64,000 nucleotides of DNA from Acorus gramineus. Lineage: Eukaryota; Streptophyta; Magnoliopsida; Acorales; Acoraceae. The stretch spans positions 3,060,433-3,124,432 of the forward strand of contig JAUJYN010000019.1 in the NCBI GenBank assembly GCA_030737835.1. The letters are read 5' to 3'. The position numbers were made by a program, and so were the translations under genes. This document shows, in pieces, positions 22,662 to 34,965 of the stretch. How positions within the stretch are numbered: position 1 is the stretch's first letter; every line of letters begins with the position of its first letter. The notes under the pieces were generated by a model that was given only the letters and a program-made list of their open reading frames with translations, was not told where the DNA came from and ran no database searches.

Positions 22662-23080
22662 GGTCCCATTTTGATCTGCATGTGGCGTTTCCATGAAACG
22701 GACCCTAAAAGTAAAATTGGCTGAAATATTGTGTGGTTTTCTTGTTTTCAACTTACATTGATACTCTTGTGACGTCCAAAAATATAGGGCAGTAGTATAT
22801 AGGGTTAGACATCGAGAGTATCAGATCATAAGTGGTTTGCTACATGTTGCTAAAGCAATTAAATTGCTACCCGTGTAATGTACAATTTGAACCGAAGGCT
22901 AACAACATCGTCAACCCCCCGAACAGTTGGTTAACTACTTAAAATATCCTCAAAAAACTTTTATTCCCTAAATACTCCTCCACCGTATGTAATCTGGAAT
23001 CATCTTTCCCAAAATACAGTTGTGTTTCTTCTCTCTTTGGCTCTCTATTTATTTTACCAATTTGTTAAAAATTAATTGTT
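22662..23080. other. Non-coding spacer, nothing recognised
   Basis: No open frame with protein character, no clear repeat and no RNA gene were found in this stretch. Confidence 0.5.
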
Positions 23081-23320
23081 TGTGACACCCTGCCTGTTGA
23101 GGGGGTGGTGGCTCAGGATAATCAAGAGGTCCAATAATCCCAAGAGGCCCATAGATTGAATGAGAATAACGATGAGAGTGAAAGCGAAGTGTTTAGTCCC
23201 ATATTGTCTAATAGGAAGAGATAATTTGTGCTTCTATGAGTGCATAATTCTTACACACCAAGCCATGAGTCAATCAAGGGCAAAATGAAAAATCTTGTTG
23301 TGCAAGCAGAGGGCGTTACA
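23081..23320 (+). mobile_element. Short solo LTR (TRIM/SMART-like), 240 bp
   Basis: Starts TGTGACACCC and ends GGGCGTTACA, with flanks TTGTT (23076-23080) and TTTTT (23321-23325), a 5-bp duplication with one mismatch. It contains TTTAGTCCCATATTGTCTAA, a phrase typical of plant short-LTR elements. Non-coding. Confidence 0.6.
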
Positions 23321-23675
23321 TTTTTCATTATGTATAAACGCACGTGAAAAAACATGTTAATTAGTTTCCATCATTTTGTTATGTTTTTATGTGGTACAAC
23401 TAACCAATAAATATAAAAAATATATTTTTAACATGTATATGATAATAACAAAACCTATCGATAAATTGTGCTAGCAAAATGTCAAAAAACCACTAATGAG
23501 TACAACACAATATGTCAAAATATTTACAATTAAATCCAAGACCAGTTAAAGACATGGAATAAAAGTTACTTATGATGTTATTCAAAATGCCTACGTGACA
23601 AACATGAATGAAAATCAACAAATATTTAACACAACAAATTTTTAACAGGAACACAAAGAAGGTCACCTCTAAGGT

Positions 23676-23890
23676 GTAAAACGGGCCGTGTCGTGTTGGC
23701 TCAGCCTGTTAACGAACTGCGCTAATAGGCTGGGTCAGGCCATTACATCTATACGGGTCATGCTAGCATGGCCCCGTCAATAGAAGATTGGCCTAGTACG
23801 GCCCTTAATGCTATCCCAGTTGACTGTCAAGCTGTGTTGTGCTAGCCCGGCTGACCAAACAGGCCGATTCCATCTATGGGCCAACTGGCC
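23676..23890. repeat. GC-rich hAT subterminal region
   Basis: Begins GTGTAAAACGGGCCGTGTC and is rich in GGCC/GGGTCA words. This composition is typical of the ends of plant hAT elements. It probably marks the 3' end of the hAT relic that follows; the matching opposite end was not found. Confidence 0.5.
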
Positions 23891-24379
23891 GACCAAAAAA
23901 ATGACTCATTTTATTTTTTTTAATAACTAATTTTTTTTAAGTTTAATATTTAATTTCATCCTTACATATTTAATTTTTAAATTTGATTAACATAATAACT
24001 CTATATAAAACACATAAATCATTCATGAATTAAGAATATAAATATTTCTTTTATTGATTATTGAATCCTTGAGTACATGAACATTAATTAAATGATAAAA
24101 GTAATAAGAAATAATGCATTGATGAACAAAAATAAATTATAAAATTCTTAAAAAATATATATACACAAAAACAAAAAATCAATAAAACAAAAAATGTGAG
24201 AGATAATTGCATCACTATAGTTTTAGTATATCCCAACTAGATTGACATCTACTAAAACTATCAATCAGTTGCAACTCACCTTCTAAAAAATAAAAAATAT
24301 AATAATGAGAATATTTAAATGTTAAATATTCTTGATCAATCATTTATGGTGAATTTTGTAAAATCCACATCAAGTTCAT

Positions 24380-26400
24380 CTATAAATTCTTGTTCTGTTT
24401 CTTCAGCATCACTCTAGTCCTTCACAGACATAAGACCTTCTAGTGAAGTTTCTCCCAGCTTGGTCCTCCTCTCAAAGAACGTTTTTTCCCACCTACACTA
24501 AAAGAAGATTATGATGCTATTGTAGAAGTTAGTAAATAGAAAGCACAGGAAATGTCACTTCATGTGCTATCCACCATTACAAAAGATCAAAATTTTCCTT
24601 TTCTTTTTTAGTTAGAAGAGATTTTCAATCATTTTTTAAATATTTAAAAGGTTCATTAAGATGAGAACCATCACTACTAGAATAATGTGAAGTGTGTGAA
24701 TCTTGTGAAAGAAAATAAAAATAAAAAATCTTTTTTCTTACCTTTACCTAATAAACTGACAGTTGAAGAGGAGGATGATGTTCTACTTCTATTTGTATAT
24801 TTATTTTCATATTTTTTATACATTTCAATTAAAGCAAATTCTACATCTTCACCACTTATAACAATTGAAAATCTAACATTATCACTTATTCTTTTAATTA
24901 TAATCTTAATATATCTAATTTAATAGTAATATCCATTATAGTAGCTAAACAAAAAAGCATAGGAATATCTTCAAAAAATTTTTAAAATTTTTGTTCCATC
25001 AAGATACTAGAGCATATTGTTGAATCATATAATAATCACTAAATTCTTTAAACGCACATGAAATGTTAAATAATTGTCTAAGTATAAGATTTGAAATAGG
25101 ATAATAAACACAAGAACAAGCACTAGTGGCATCATTAAAACATTTAAAATTGCATAAAAACTTTTGAAATTTGCCAACAATTAATAGGAGAAATAGTGAT
25201 GCAATTATTAAATATTTCATTAAATTCAGTAATTAAATTTTCATAACGCTCACAACTTCTCAACATGATATATGTTGAATTCCAATGAACATGCATATCA
25301 AGAGGAAATTTTCTAGGAGGAACATTGCTAATCGCACAAAATCAACAAATGCTTGCACTCTAGAAGGTGTACAAGTAATAAATTTTATTGCTAACCTAAT
25401 ATTTACTAAAGATGCATCAATAAGTGTTAATCGATCTTGCACAATTAAATTAATAATATGACATATACATTTATAATCATAAAATTCAAAATCATATGGT
25501 CAATTCAAAGAAGATTTAAATTTTAAAATAGCATTAACATTATTACGAGCATTATTAGAAGGTATGGACAAATTTTTTCAGTGATATTATATTCTCTAAA
25601 AATATCCATTATTGCTTGATAAATTACTGTGTCAGTGTGTGGAAGTGTAAGTCGACAAAAAGCTAACATTCTTTTATTTGATATCCAATGAGAATAAATA
25701 TAATGTGAAATAGCACAAATATAAGCTAAATCATTCTTACCTGTCCATAGATCAGATGTACATTAAATTTTTTGAATGTTCATGAATGATTGAATTAAAG
25801 AATTTTCATTTCATTATAAATTCTAATTACATCACTTCTAATAGTTTTTCTCAAAATAGCTCTAAATTATGGATTAACATAATTTTTACGAAAATGTTCA
25901 GATCTTCTACTTTCAGCTAGTGTAAATGGTTGTTCAGAAGCTATATATACAGATAAACATTCTCTCATTTTAGGTTGAGTATAAAAGAATGTTGAAATTG
26001 TACCTCCATTACTACCTGTTTGACTGAAACTCCCAATCTAAGATTGTTTGTTAATGTTTTCTCAGACATGATTTAGCATGTCTCTTGAGATGTTCAGTAC
26101 CACTTGCATTAGCACAACTAAAATTTTTGTTGCAATATTTACTAAAAGCTCTATTTTCCTTTTTACCTTGGTATTTCATATTTTGTATTGTGTAGTGATC
26201 CCAAATTTCAAACTTTCTACTTCATTTTTTGGGTTGTTTACCAGTTGGAGGGGTTTGACTAGATGATGCACTAGCATCACCTCCAACTGATTCATTGGGG
26301 GTTTGGGGTTAGTTTTGGGGTGATTCATGTTGTGGGCTATTTATATTTTCAAACTCGTCATCAATGTCCCAGTTATCTATGTTGTGGTTGGTCATGTTTA
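24380..26400 (-). pseudogene. hAT transposase relic (RICESLEEPER/Ac-like)
   Basis: On the minus strand from about 26390 a BED zinc finger region reads KFEIWDHYTIQNMKYQGKKE, YCNKNFSCANASGTEHLKRH and AKSC; the first Cys of the finger appears lost. In the middle, PPRKFPLDMHVHWNSTYIML (25.3 kb) is the WNSTY hallmark of hAT transposases. Near 24400-24490, FFERRTKLGETSLEGLMSVK matches the C-terminal dimerisation region. Many stops and frameshifts lie between these. The product would normally bind hAT ends and transpose them; this copy cannot. Confidence 0.85.
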
Positions 26401-26651
26401 TGGATTGTAGAATAGAGACTAGAGAGAGTGGAGTTGTATTTTGTATTAGTGACAGTGTGTGTAAGTGGATAATTTGAATTTAAAATTGAAATTAAATTTG
26501 GAATTTTGAATTTAAATTTGAAATTTGAATGTAAAAGTTGAAATTTAATACAAATTTGAATTTAAAATTTACAAGATTTAAAATTTGAAATTTAATAAAC
26601 TTTGTAAAATTTGAAATTTCAAATGTATAGAGACTAGAGAATAGAGACTAA

Positions 26652-26675
26652 AGAGAGAGAGAGAGAGAGAGAGAG
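26652..26675. repeat. (GA)n microsatellite
   Basis: Twelve GA units upstream (minus sense) of the hAT transposase relic. Nearby 26460-26630 is AT-rich with repeated AAATTTGAAATTT words. Confidence 0.9.
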
Positions 26676-27015
26676 TTTCCCCTAATCTCATTGGCTCGGA
26701 GAGAGCTTCCCCTTAGAAAGCCTTGGAGATATGGAGAGAGAGCACTTCCACCACCACTTCAACTTGGTTGATGTTTTCACTTGGAGAGATATAGAGCACT
26801 TGCACACTTGAGCACTTAGAATTTTCAACATAAAACTAGAAATTTTTTTGGAGAAGAAAGAGTGTAGTACTGGAAGAGTAGAGAGATTTGTCTTTGAATT
26901 GATGATGAAATGGGTTGATGGGATAAGATATTTATAGGTAGAGTTTGGGTAAAAAATTATCCCGTATACCCTTAAATATAGTAATTTTTTTGGATGGGAG
27001 GAGCAATTTGAAATT

Positions 27016-27145
27016 GGGAAAAATCTATATAACCCTCTACAAATATATGAGAAAAATCCAGATAACCCCCTGATTTTTCCAAAATCCAAATAACCCCCCA
27101 CAAACACATGAAAAATCCAAATCACCCCCCCTTGAGTTAATTAAT
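27016..27145. repeat. Left TIR of the Pack-MULE
   Basis: Four degenerate copies of a ~31-bp phrase AAAATCCANATAACCCCC...ACANATATGA. The right TIR at 42590-42719 is its inverse with the same internal repeats. Confidence 0.88.
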
Positions 27146-28721
27146 CACTAACATAATCGGTATATTCCTCGAATATTCCATCAACCTAACCCAATGCAAA
27201 ATACAAAAATGCAATTAGGCCCCTATAAAGTAGGCCTGTCAACGGGTCGGGTCAGGGTGGACCCGGACCCAACCCATAGCAAGTGTTATATATGTGTCAC
27301 TTTTAACCTGCTAGTAACCGTTGGAGCGTTCTGGTGGTTTTTCGATTTTTTTCGGTTTTCGATCGGAACCGCTAATTTTTGGACTGTTAGCTATCATCCT
27401 GAGTTAGAGGACTCCGATTGGAAATCTAACTGCATATTTGGTGTCCTGGTGCCATTTTAGGCCTCTCACAAAAATTTCATCGAATTCCGGCAACGTTTCT
27501 GAAATTTCACAGTTCCGGGGCGTATCCGGGTTTTTAAGTGACTTGCTATATAAGTGAGATCTAATTTTTGTTTGGCACTATTCATCATCTTCTTCCCTTA
27601 GCTTTCTCTCTCCCCTTCTCCATTTTTCAAGCTTTTGAGCCCCTCGGAGCCCTCAAAGCTTAAAACCCAAATCATAGAAAGGGTAGATTGGTCCCGATTT
27701 ACACCCCGGTGCTTTCAAATCCGGATTCTGGCGAGTTTTGCCCCTTCTCCCCCTCTCTTTTCTCCCCTGTTTTGGGCCATTTCGAGGGCCAAGGGAGATC
27801 CCGGCGTTGGAGGCCTTTGGGGAGAGGTTTCGGTGCGCGGAGAGCAACCGAGCATCCTTGCTTCCCTTGGTAAGCCCCCTTTTCCTCTCTTTCCTTGCAT
27901 AGATGTATGTTAGGAGGGTGGATATGAGGTTGGGTGGTGGTCGGCGGCGGAGGGTGGCCGTCGGAGGGCTGTGGGTGGCGGTCGGAGGCCATTGGTGGCC
28001 GGGGGTGGGAGTTTGGTGGTCGGGCTGGGGGGCTGGCAGTCCCGGGCAGCAGGCAGCACAGGCAGCGCTCAGGCAGGCGCAGCAGGCGAGCAGCGGCAGG
28101 GTGCGCGCGCGGGCGTGCGCTCGGGCGGTGCAGGGGGAGGCATGCGGGTAGGATTGGCTGGGCTGTGCGCGCTGGCAGGCCGGGCTGGCAGGCTGGGCGC
28201 GCGGGCGTGCAGGCGAGCGGTGCTCGGGCCACTCGGCGATGCGCGCAGGCAGGCAGCGCGGGCAGCAGCGCGGACAGGTTGGTAGGCGTGCTGGGCGCGT
28301 GCTGCCAGGTGCGCTGGGTGCGTGTTGCGCGGGCGTGCGCGTGGGCGCTCAGTGAAGGTCCCGGGTGCTGGGCGCTGAGCGCTGGGAGCTGGTCGCGGGT
28401 GCTGAGCGCTAGGCGCTGGGCGCCGTAGAGGAGCATGCGCGCGGGGCGCTGGGCAGAGGCGCAGGCGTGCGCGCGGTGAGGAGGGCAGTGGGTGCGAGCT
28501 GGAGGTGCGCGCGGGGCGAGGCGCTGGGCGCGCGGAGCGGGGCTGGGGGTGCACGCGGGCTGCTGCGGTGGGGCGCAGTGGGCGCGTGGTGCACCCGGGT
28601 GGCTCGGCCGAGGGTCCAGGCGTGCGGGCAGGGGCCCGGCGGTGCGCCTGGGTGCACGGGCTGAGGCGCGGCGGCGCATCCGAGGGCGGGTGGCCGTGCG
28701 GGTGGTTGGCGGGGGTGCGGG

Positions 28722-31700
28722 TGTTATATATGTGTCACTTTTTGGCCTGTTGGTAACCATTGGAGCATTTTAGCAGTTTTTGAAAATTTTTGCATTTTTT
28801 GATCGGAACCGCATAATTTTGGACTGTTAGCTATCGTCCGAGTTAGATGACTCCGATTGAAAATCTAACTGCGTATTATGTGTCCTGGTGCCATTTTAAG
28901 CCACTCATGAAAATTTCATCGAATTCCGGCAACGTTTCCGAAATTTCGCAGTTCCGGGGCGTATCTGGGTTTTTAAGTCGCACACTATATATAAGTGGGA
29001 TCTAATTTTCGAGTTACTATTCATCATCCCTACCAACCCTTCCCCTCTCTCCTCTTCTCCATTTTTCTCACTTTTGAGGCCCCTAGACCCCTCAAAATAA
29101 AAAACCCAAACCTAAGAAGTGTAGATCGGGTCCCGATCTACACCCCGGTGCCTTCAAATCCCGATTCCGGCGAGTCTAGCCTCTCCGTCCTCCCCTCTTT
29201 CTCCTATGTTTTGGCCCGTTTCGAGGGCCGTGGTAGATCGGGGCGTAGGAGGGCCGTTGAGAAGGGTTTCGGTGCGCGGAGAGCACCCGGTCACCTCTTC
29301 CTCCCCCTTGGTAAGGTCTTTTTCTTCTCTTTTCTTGTCACGCCCCAGGGCGGCCAACCCAGGGACGCGGCAAGTGTATATATAATATCAGAATCTACAC
29401 AGGAGGTCAATAATATTACACAGACAACTAGAATGACACACATGCAACAAAAGGCTGACATGATATATACACCAAATGCGGAAGCAAAAGACTGAATCTG
29501 TAAATAAACATTCTACAGACTCGATACTCAATCATCTGTCCTGTGAGAGCCAATATACACAAATACGACTGAACATATACAAACACGTGCCAAGCACGGA
29601 AATCAAATACATACAGTCAAGAAGGGATGCTGATAACCTCTGGCACTCGCGGAACGTGGCGCTGCTCCGCTACTGAAGAAATCCCTCGGAAAGCTCCAAC
29701 TGCTGCTCCGGCTCTAGCTCAGGCTCAGTGACCACTGGGGAAAAACATGTGCGAGGGGTGAGCCACACGCTCAGTGAACAGCACAACCCATGCAACACAG
29801 ACAATATTTACCACAATATTCCATTATTTTATCCAGCCATCAATACATAACAACATAATCCAGTGGTTCGTACTTCGCCGAACCACCACACCCTCACCCT
29901 CACCCATCCATGGGTGACATAGGCTATTGGGACTGATAATCATCTATTCACAAATCCAGTAGGTCGCTCATCGCCAACCCACTACACCCTCACCCTCACC
30001 CATCAATGGGTGACATAGGATTTTGGGACTGACTAGGCTGTTGGTCACCCTTGGTCCACCGATAGTCTCTCCCTCCACTCCGTAGGCCGCTTGGTCTCCA
30101 CCCACAACTTCAGCACAGTCCGAAACCAAATCAGGAGGTGCCTACTGATGTGGGTCCTCCGAAGGACGGCCTTTCTAATGCTGGGGGTAGCCTCTACCGG
30201 ATCCAACGCAGGGAACAGAACAGCCTATCCATACGCATATGATCCACTCGGATCCGCCGACAACACATCTCTCCAACTCAAATGTCATGAACTCTTCAGA
30301 GTTCCTCCAGGGCGCATATCCAAGATGCGGGGAAATAGTACAATCAAAAGCAGTGTTGGAATATCACTGGGGGAAAGAAACTCGGGAGGGCGGCGTGAGT
30401 TCCCGATACAGGGTACCCCGACAACCAAACAAGGAACACGGAGTACCCTAACACGGGTCTCACCGCTGTCCTCGCAAGGTCCCTCCCCTATAATATTCAC
30501 TACTCATGCTAATAATCATACCAAACATACAACATTACTTATAATATTATTGGGACTAGGACCTTGGGAGGGCAGCCTGAGGTCCCGATACAGGACATCC
30601 CGACAACCAAACAAGGAACACGGAGTACCCTAACACGGGTCTCAGCGTTGACCTCGCAAGGCTCCTCCCTATAATATTATCCTAAGGCATGCGATTTAAC
30701 ATACACTAGTATTTAATTTAATAAATAAACTAGTAGGACGCATACATAGGTCGAGGTTTCCTAACAAGAAACAGGGAACATGGTGCATGGCTCTTACACC
30801 TATCCTATGGGTGCAAGTCCCTAACATAAAAGCCTAGGGTAGCATGCATTCTACATTTTTCATCATGCTCACATGCAATACATATTATTACAGGTTAATA
30901 TAATCCACGGTGCCCCAAGAGAGGTCGGTATACGCCCAAGTGCGTATAACACCTCTCTACTGGGTTGGATTGTCCCACTCACCAGTATCTGGGTCGACGC
31001 GCGACCGTCCGTCGAGATCTGCAAGACAGGGTATTATTTGGTAAGTATTAATCCACAAATATCATTAAATACATAATTAAATACCCCAAACCCACAACAA
31101 GCACCCAACACCCCCGGCAACCACCCGCACGGCCCCCCGACCGCCCGGGTGCACCGCCACGCTTCAGCCCGCGCACCCCGCACGCCTCGCGCCGGCCCGC
31201 GAGCACCTCGCGCGCCCCCGCGCGCAGCGCCTCGCCTCGCGCGCACCCCGCACGCACCTCCGCCATCTCGCCGCGCCTCGCGCACACCATCGCCGCCTCA
31301 CCGCGCCCCGCGCGCACCACCACGGCCTCGTTGCGGCCTCCGCGCACCGCCACGGCCTCGCCGCGGCCTCCGCGCACCGCCACGGCCTCGCTGCGCCCTC
31401 CGCGCGCACCCTGCACTCGGCCACCACCTCGCGCACGCCATCCGCTGCCTTAGCCACCACCTCGCACCCGCGCGATCTGCTCCACGCGCACCAGCCCGCC
31501 CAGCACCAGCCGCCCAGCTCGCCCAGCACCAGCCGCCCAGCTCGCCCAGCACCAGCCGCTTAGCACCAGCCGCCCAGCTCGCCCAGCACGCCCGCACGAC
31601 CAACACAGCACGGCCAGCTCGCCCAGCACGCCCGCACGACCAGCACAGCACGGCCCCCGCGCGCGCCTGCTTGCACGCCGCGCGCACGCACGCGCGCATG

Positions 31701-34700
31701 CCCGCGCGCGCCCAGCCTGCGCGCTGCTGCTGCTCTGCCTGCTGCCCGAGAGCATCTCCCACTAGCCCGAGACCACCCCCTGCTGCCCGAGACCACCCAA
31801 ACCACCACCCACCGACCTCCGACCACCTCCACCGCCCCCCGAAGGCTATCCACAGCCGCCGACCACCCCTCATACACAAATCCACACTCCTAGCATACAT
31901 CTATGCAAGAAAAGGAGGGAAAGAAGGCTTACCGAGGGGAGGAAGAGGCGTCCGGTGGCTCTCCACGCGCCGGAACCTTTCTCAAAGGCTCTCTTATGCC
32001 CCGATCTACCACGGCCCTCGAAATGGCCCGAATCAGAGGACAAAGAGAGGGGGACGGAGTGGCTAGAGTCGTCGGAATCGGGATTTGAAGACACCGGAGC
32101 GTAGATCGGGACCCGATCTACACTTCCCGTGCTTTAGGTTTTTGATTTTGAGGGGTGTGGGAGGCTCAAACGGAAGAAAAACGGAGAAGAGGAGAGAGAG
32201 AGCTCAAGGTCGGGGATGATGAACAGTAACTCGGGTTTTAGATCCCACTTATTTATAGTGCGCGACTTAAAAACCCGGATACGCCCCGGAACTGCGAAAT
32301 TTTTGCAAACGATGCCGGAATTCGATGAAATTTTCATGAGAGGTCTAAAATGGCACCAGGACACCAAATATGCAGTCAGATTTCCAATCGGAGTCCTCTA
32401 GCTCAGGACGATAGCTAACAGTCCAAAAATTAGCGATTCCGATCGAAAACCCTAAAAATTTTAAAAACTGCCAGGACGCTCCAACGGTTACCCGCAGGTT
32501 AAAAGTGACACAAATATAACATTTCTTGCATAGATGTATGCTAGGAGTGTGGATCTGTGTATGAGGGGTGGTCGGCGGCTGTGGAAGGCTGTCGGAGGTG
32601 GTTGGGGGTGGTCGGAGGTGGTCGGCGGCCGTGGGATGGGCGGTGGAGGTGCTCGGCAGGCAGGGCCACTGTCTCGGGCAGGGCAGCAGTGCAGGCAGCA
32701 CCGGCGCAGCAGGCAGAGCTGCTGACGGGGCGCGTGCGCGCGTGCGCGCGGGCGTACGCGCGGGCACGCGCTCGGGTGGCGCTGGGCGTGGGCTTGCTGG
32801 CTGTGCTGGGTGTGCTGGGCAAGGGCGCTGGGGCACTTGGCGCAGAGCACCGTGCAGGAGCAGTGCTGGCGCGGTAGGCGGAGCGGCAGACTGGGCGCGC
32901 GAGCGCGTGCGAGCGAGCGTGTGCGCGCGGGCGTGCGCTCGGTGCGAGGGGCTGGTCGAACAGCTGCACGTGGGTCTGGTGCAAGAGCTGGTCGAGCGGC
33001 TGGTGCGGGGAGACGTGTGCGAGCGGCGTGCGCGCTGGTGCGCGAGGGACTGGTGGCGAGCTGCGCGCGGGGTGCTGGTCGCGCGGGTCTGTGCGCGAGG
33101 AGCTGGTCGCGCGGGTCTGTGCGCGAGGAACTGGTCGCGCGGGTCTATGCGTGCGGGCAGGGGTGGTGCGTGCGCGAGGCGCGGCGAGGCTGCAGAGGTG
33201 TGCGCGAGGCGCGGCGAGGTGGCGGAGGTGCGCGCGGGGTGCGTGCGGGGCGAGGCGCTGCGCGCGGGGGGCATGCGGGGTGCTCGCGGGCCGGCGCAAG
33301 GCGTGCGGAGTGCGTGGGCTGAGGCGCGGCGGTGCACCCGGGCGGTCGGGTGGCCGTGCGGGTGGTTGCCGGGGGTGTTGGGTGTTTGATTTGGGATTTT
33401 GGGTGTTTATTTGCATATGTTGTGTATTTTTGGGTAATTATGGATTTATACTTACCTAGTTAATATCCTGTCTTGCAGATCTCGACGGACGGTCGCGCGT
33501 CGACCCGATTTCCGGTGAGTGGGACAACCCAACCCAGTTTGGGAGGCGTTACATGCTTTGGGCGTGTACCGTCCTCCCCTGGGGCACATAGTTAGTATTA
33601 ACTGCTTTGATATAATCCATGTAAGCATGATGTGTGTGTGTAGAATGCATGCCACCCTAGACTTGTATGTTAGGGACTTGCACCCTTAGGATGTTGTGCA
33701 TGAGCCGTGTATCATGTCACCCCGTTATCATGCTAGGAAAGCCCTGACCTGAGTATGCGTCCCATTAGTTTGATTTATCTATTTAAATGCAAACTGCGAT
33801 ATATATATTAGCATGCCTTGGGAATATAGGGGGCCTTGCGAGGTTAACATTGAGACCCGGATTAGGGTACTCCGTGTTCCTTGTTTGGTTGTCGGATGTC
33901 CTACATCGGGACCTCAGGTTACCCTCCCAAGGTCTCTTTTCCCCTTTATGTATTATTTATATTCCCCGCATCCTGGTTATGCGCGCTGGTGGAATTCAGA
34001 GGAATTCAAGACATTAGAGTTGTAGAGATGTGCTGTCAGCGGATCCGAGTGGATCATATGCGATGGATAGGCTGTTCTGTTTCCCTCCGTTGGATCTGTG
34101 TAGAGACTACCCCGGCGTTAGAAAGGTTTGTCCCGTGCAGGGGCTTCCATCAGTAGGCGCCTCCTGATTTGGTGAAGGACTGCGCCGAACGTGGAAGTGG
34201 CCAAACGACCTACGGAGTGGGGAGAGACTATCGGTGGACCGAGGGTGACCAACAGCCTAGTCAGTCCCAAGAGCCTAGGTCACCTGTTGAGAGGTGAGGG
34301 TGAGGGTATGGTGGGCCGGCGATGCGACGACCCACTGGATTGCGTGAGGATGATTATCAACCCGTTAAGTCCCAACATCCTAGGTCACCTATTGAGGGTG
34401 AGGGTGAGGGTAAGGGTATGGCGGTTCGGCGATGTGACGAACCCCCGGATTTGAGTTGTTTATACTGTTTTGGGGCTTGTGGCTTGATTTAAATGTGGTT
34501 AATATGAACTGTATGCATGGGTTGTGCTATTCACTGAGCGTGTGGCTCACCCCTCGCATATTATCTTTTTCAGTGATCTCTGAGGGAGGAGCTTCCCGAG
34601 CGACTACACCAGTAGAGGAGTAGCGCCGCGTCCCACGAGTTTTGAGGCCATCAGCACCCTTCTTTCTGTTGTATGTATATATTATGTGCTTGGGCACCTA

Positions 34701-34965
34701 GCTGGATTATGTATGGATTTTTTTGTTGTGTATATATGGACATGTTGGCTCTCACAGGACGTATGATTGTGTATCGAGTCTGTAGTATATTTTGACTATA
34801 GACTCAGTCTTTTAGCTTCCGCATTTGGTGTATATATTATGTCAGCCCTGCTTTTATCTGTGTTGTCATTTTTAGTTGTTGTTTGTGGTATATTGTTGAA
34901 CTCTTGTTACTGATATCATATATACACTTGCCGCGTCCCAGGGACGGCCGCCCTGGGGCGTGACA
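28722..34965 (+). mobile_element. Solo LTR C (3.05 kb own sequence) inside LTR B, split by inverted LTR D
   Basis: Starts TGTTATATATGTGTCAC at 28722 and ends CTGGGGCGTGACA at 34965, flanked by GCGGG (28717-28721 and 34966-34970). The target corresponds to the GGTGCGGGAGTGAGTCGGGG site that is intact in LTR A near 8143. Removing LTR D plus TTTCT leaves 3053 bp. The exon-1 frame (SNPDSGE ... FEGRGRSGRRR ... GHLFLPL) runs to the CTTGGTAAGG donor near 29310 and is in phase with the mini-exon after 33479. Confidence 0.92.
29336..32521 (-). mobile_element. Solo LTR D, inverted, inside LTR C
   Basis: On the plus strand it starts TGTCACGCCCCAGGGCGG and ends GACACAAATATAACA, the reverse of the family. 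The flanks are TTTCT (29331-29335) and TTTCT (32522-32526). 3186 bp. The host target TTTCTTGCATAGATGTATG of LTR C is exactly rejoined on removal. On the minus strand it carries TATAAATAAGTG, the donor near 31937, the mini-exon near 31020-30985 and a last-exon frame VTEPELEPEQQLELSEGFLQ with stop. The GC-rich core (31100-31750) differs from other copies. Confidence 0.92.

Noticed and set aside
27699-28760. Long minus-strand open frame (353 codons), and similar long frames at 31149-32066, 32345-33337, 7389-8105 and 62002-62577
   Set aside because: They lie in the GC-rich LTR core, are open on several frames and both strands at once, are dominated by Ala/Arg/Pro/Gly and are not conserved between copies. 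They are composition artefacts.
28722-34965. The repeated LTR copies at 27-37 kb as a tandem duplication or as paired LTRs
   Set aside because: Each copy has its own 5-bp duplication at a different position of the host LTR, and one copy is inverted. Nested insertion explains all junctions.
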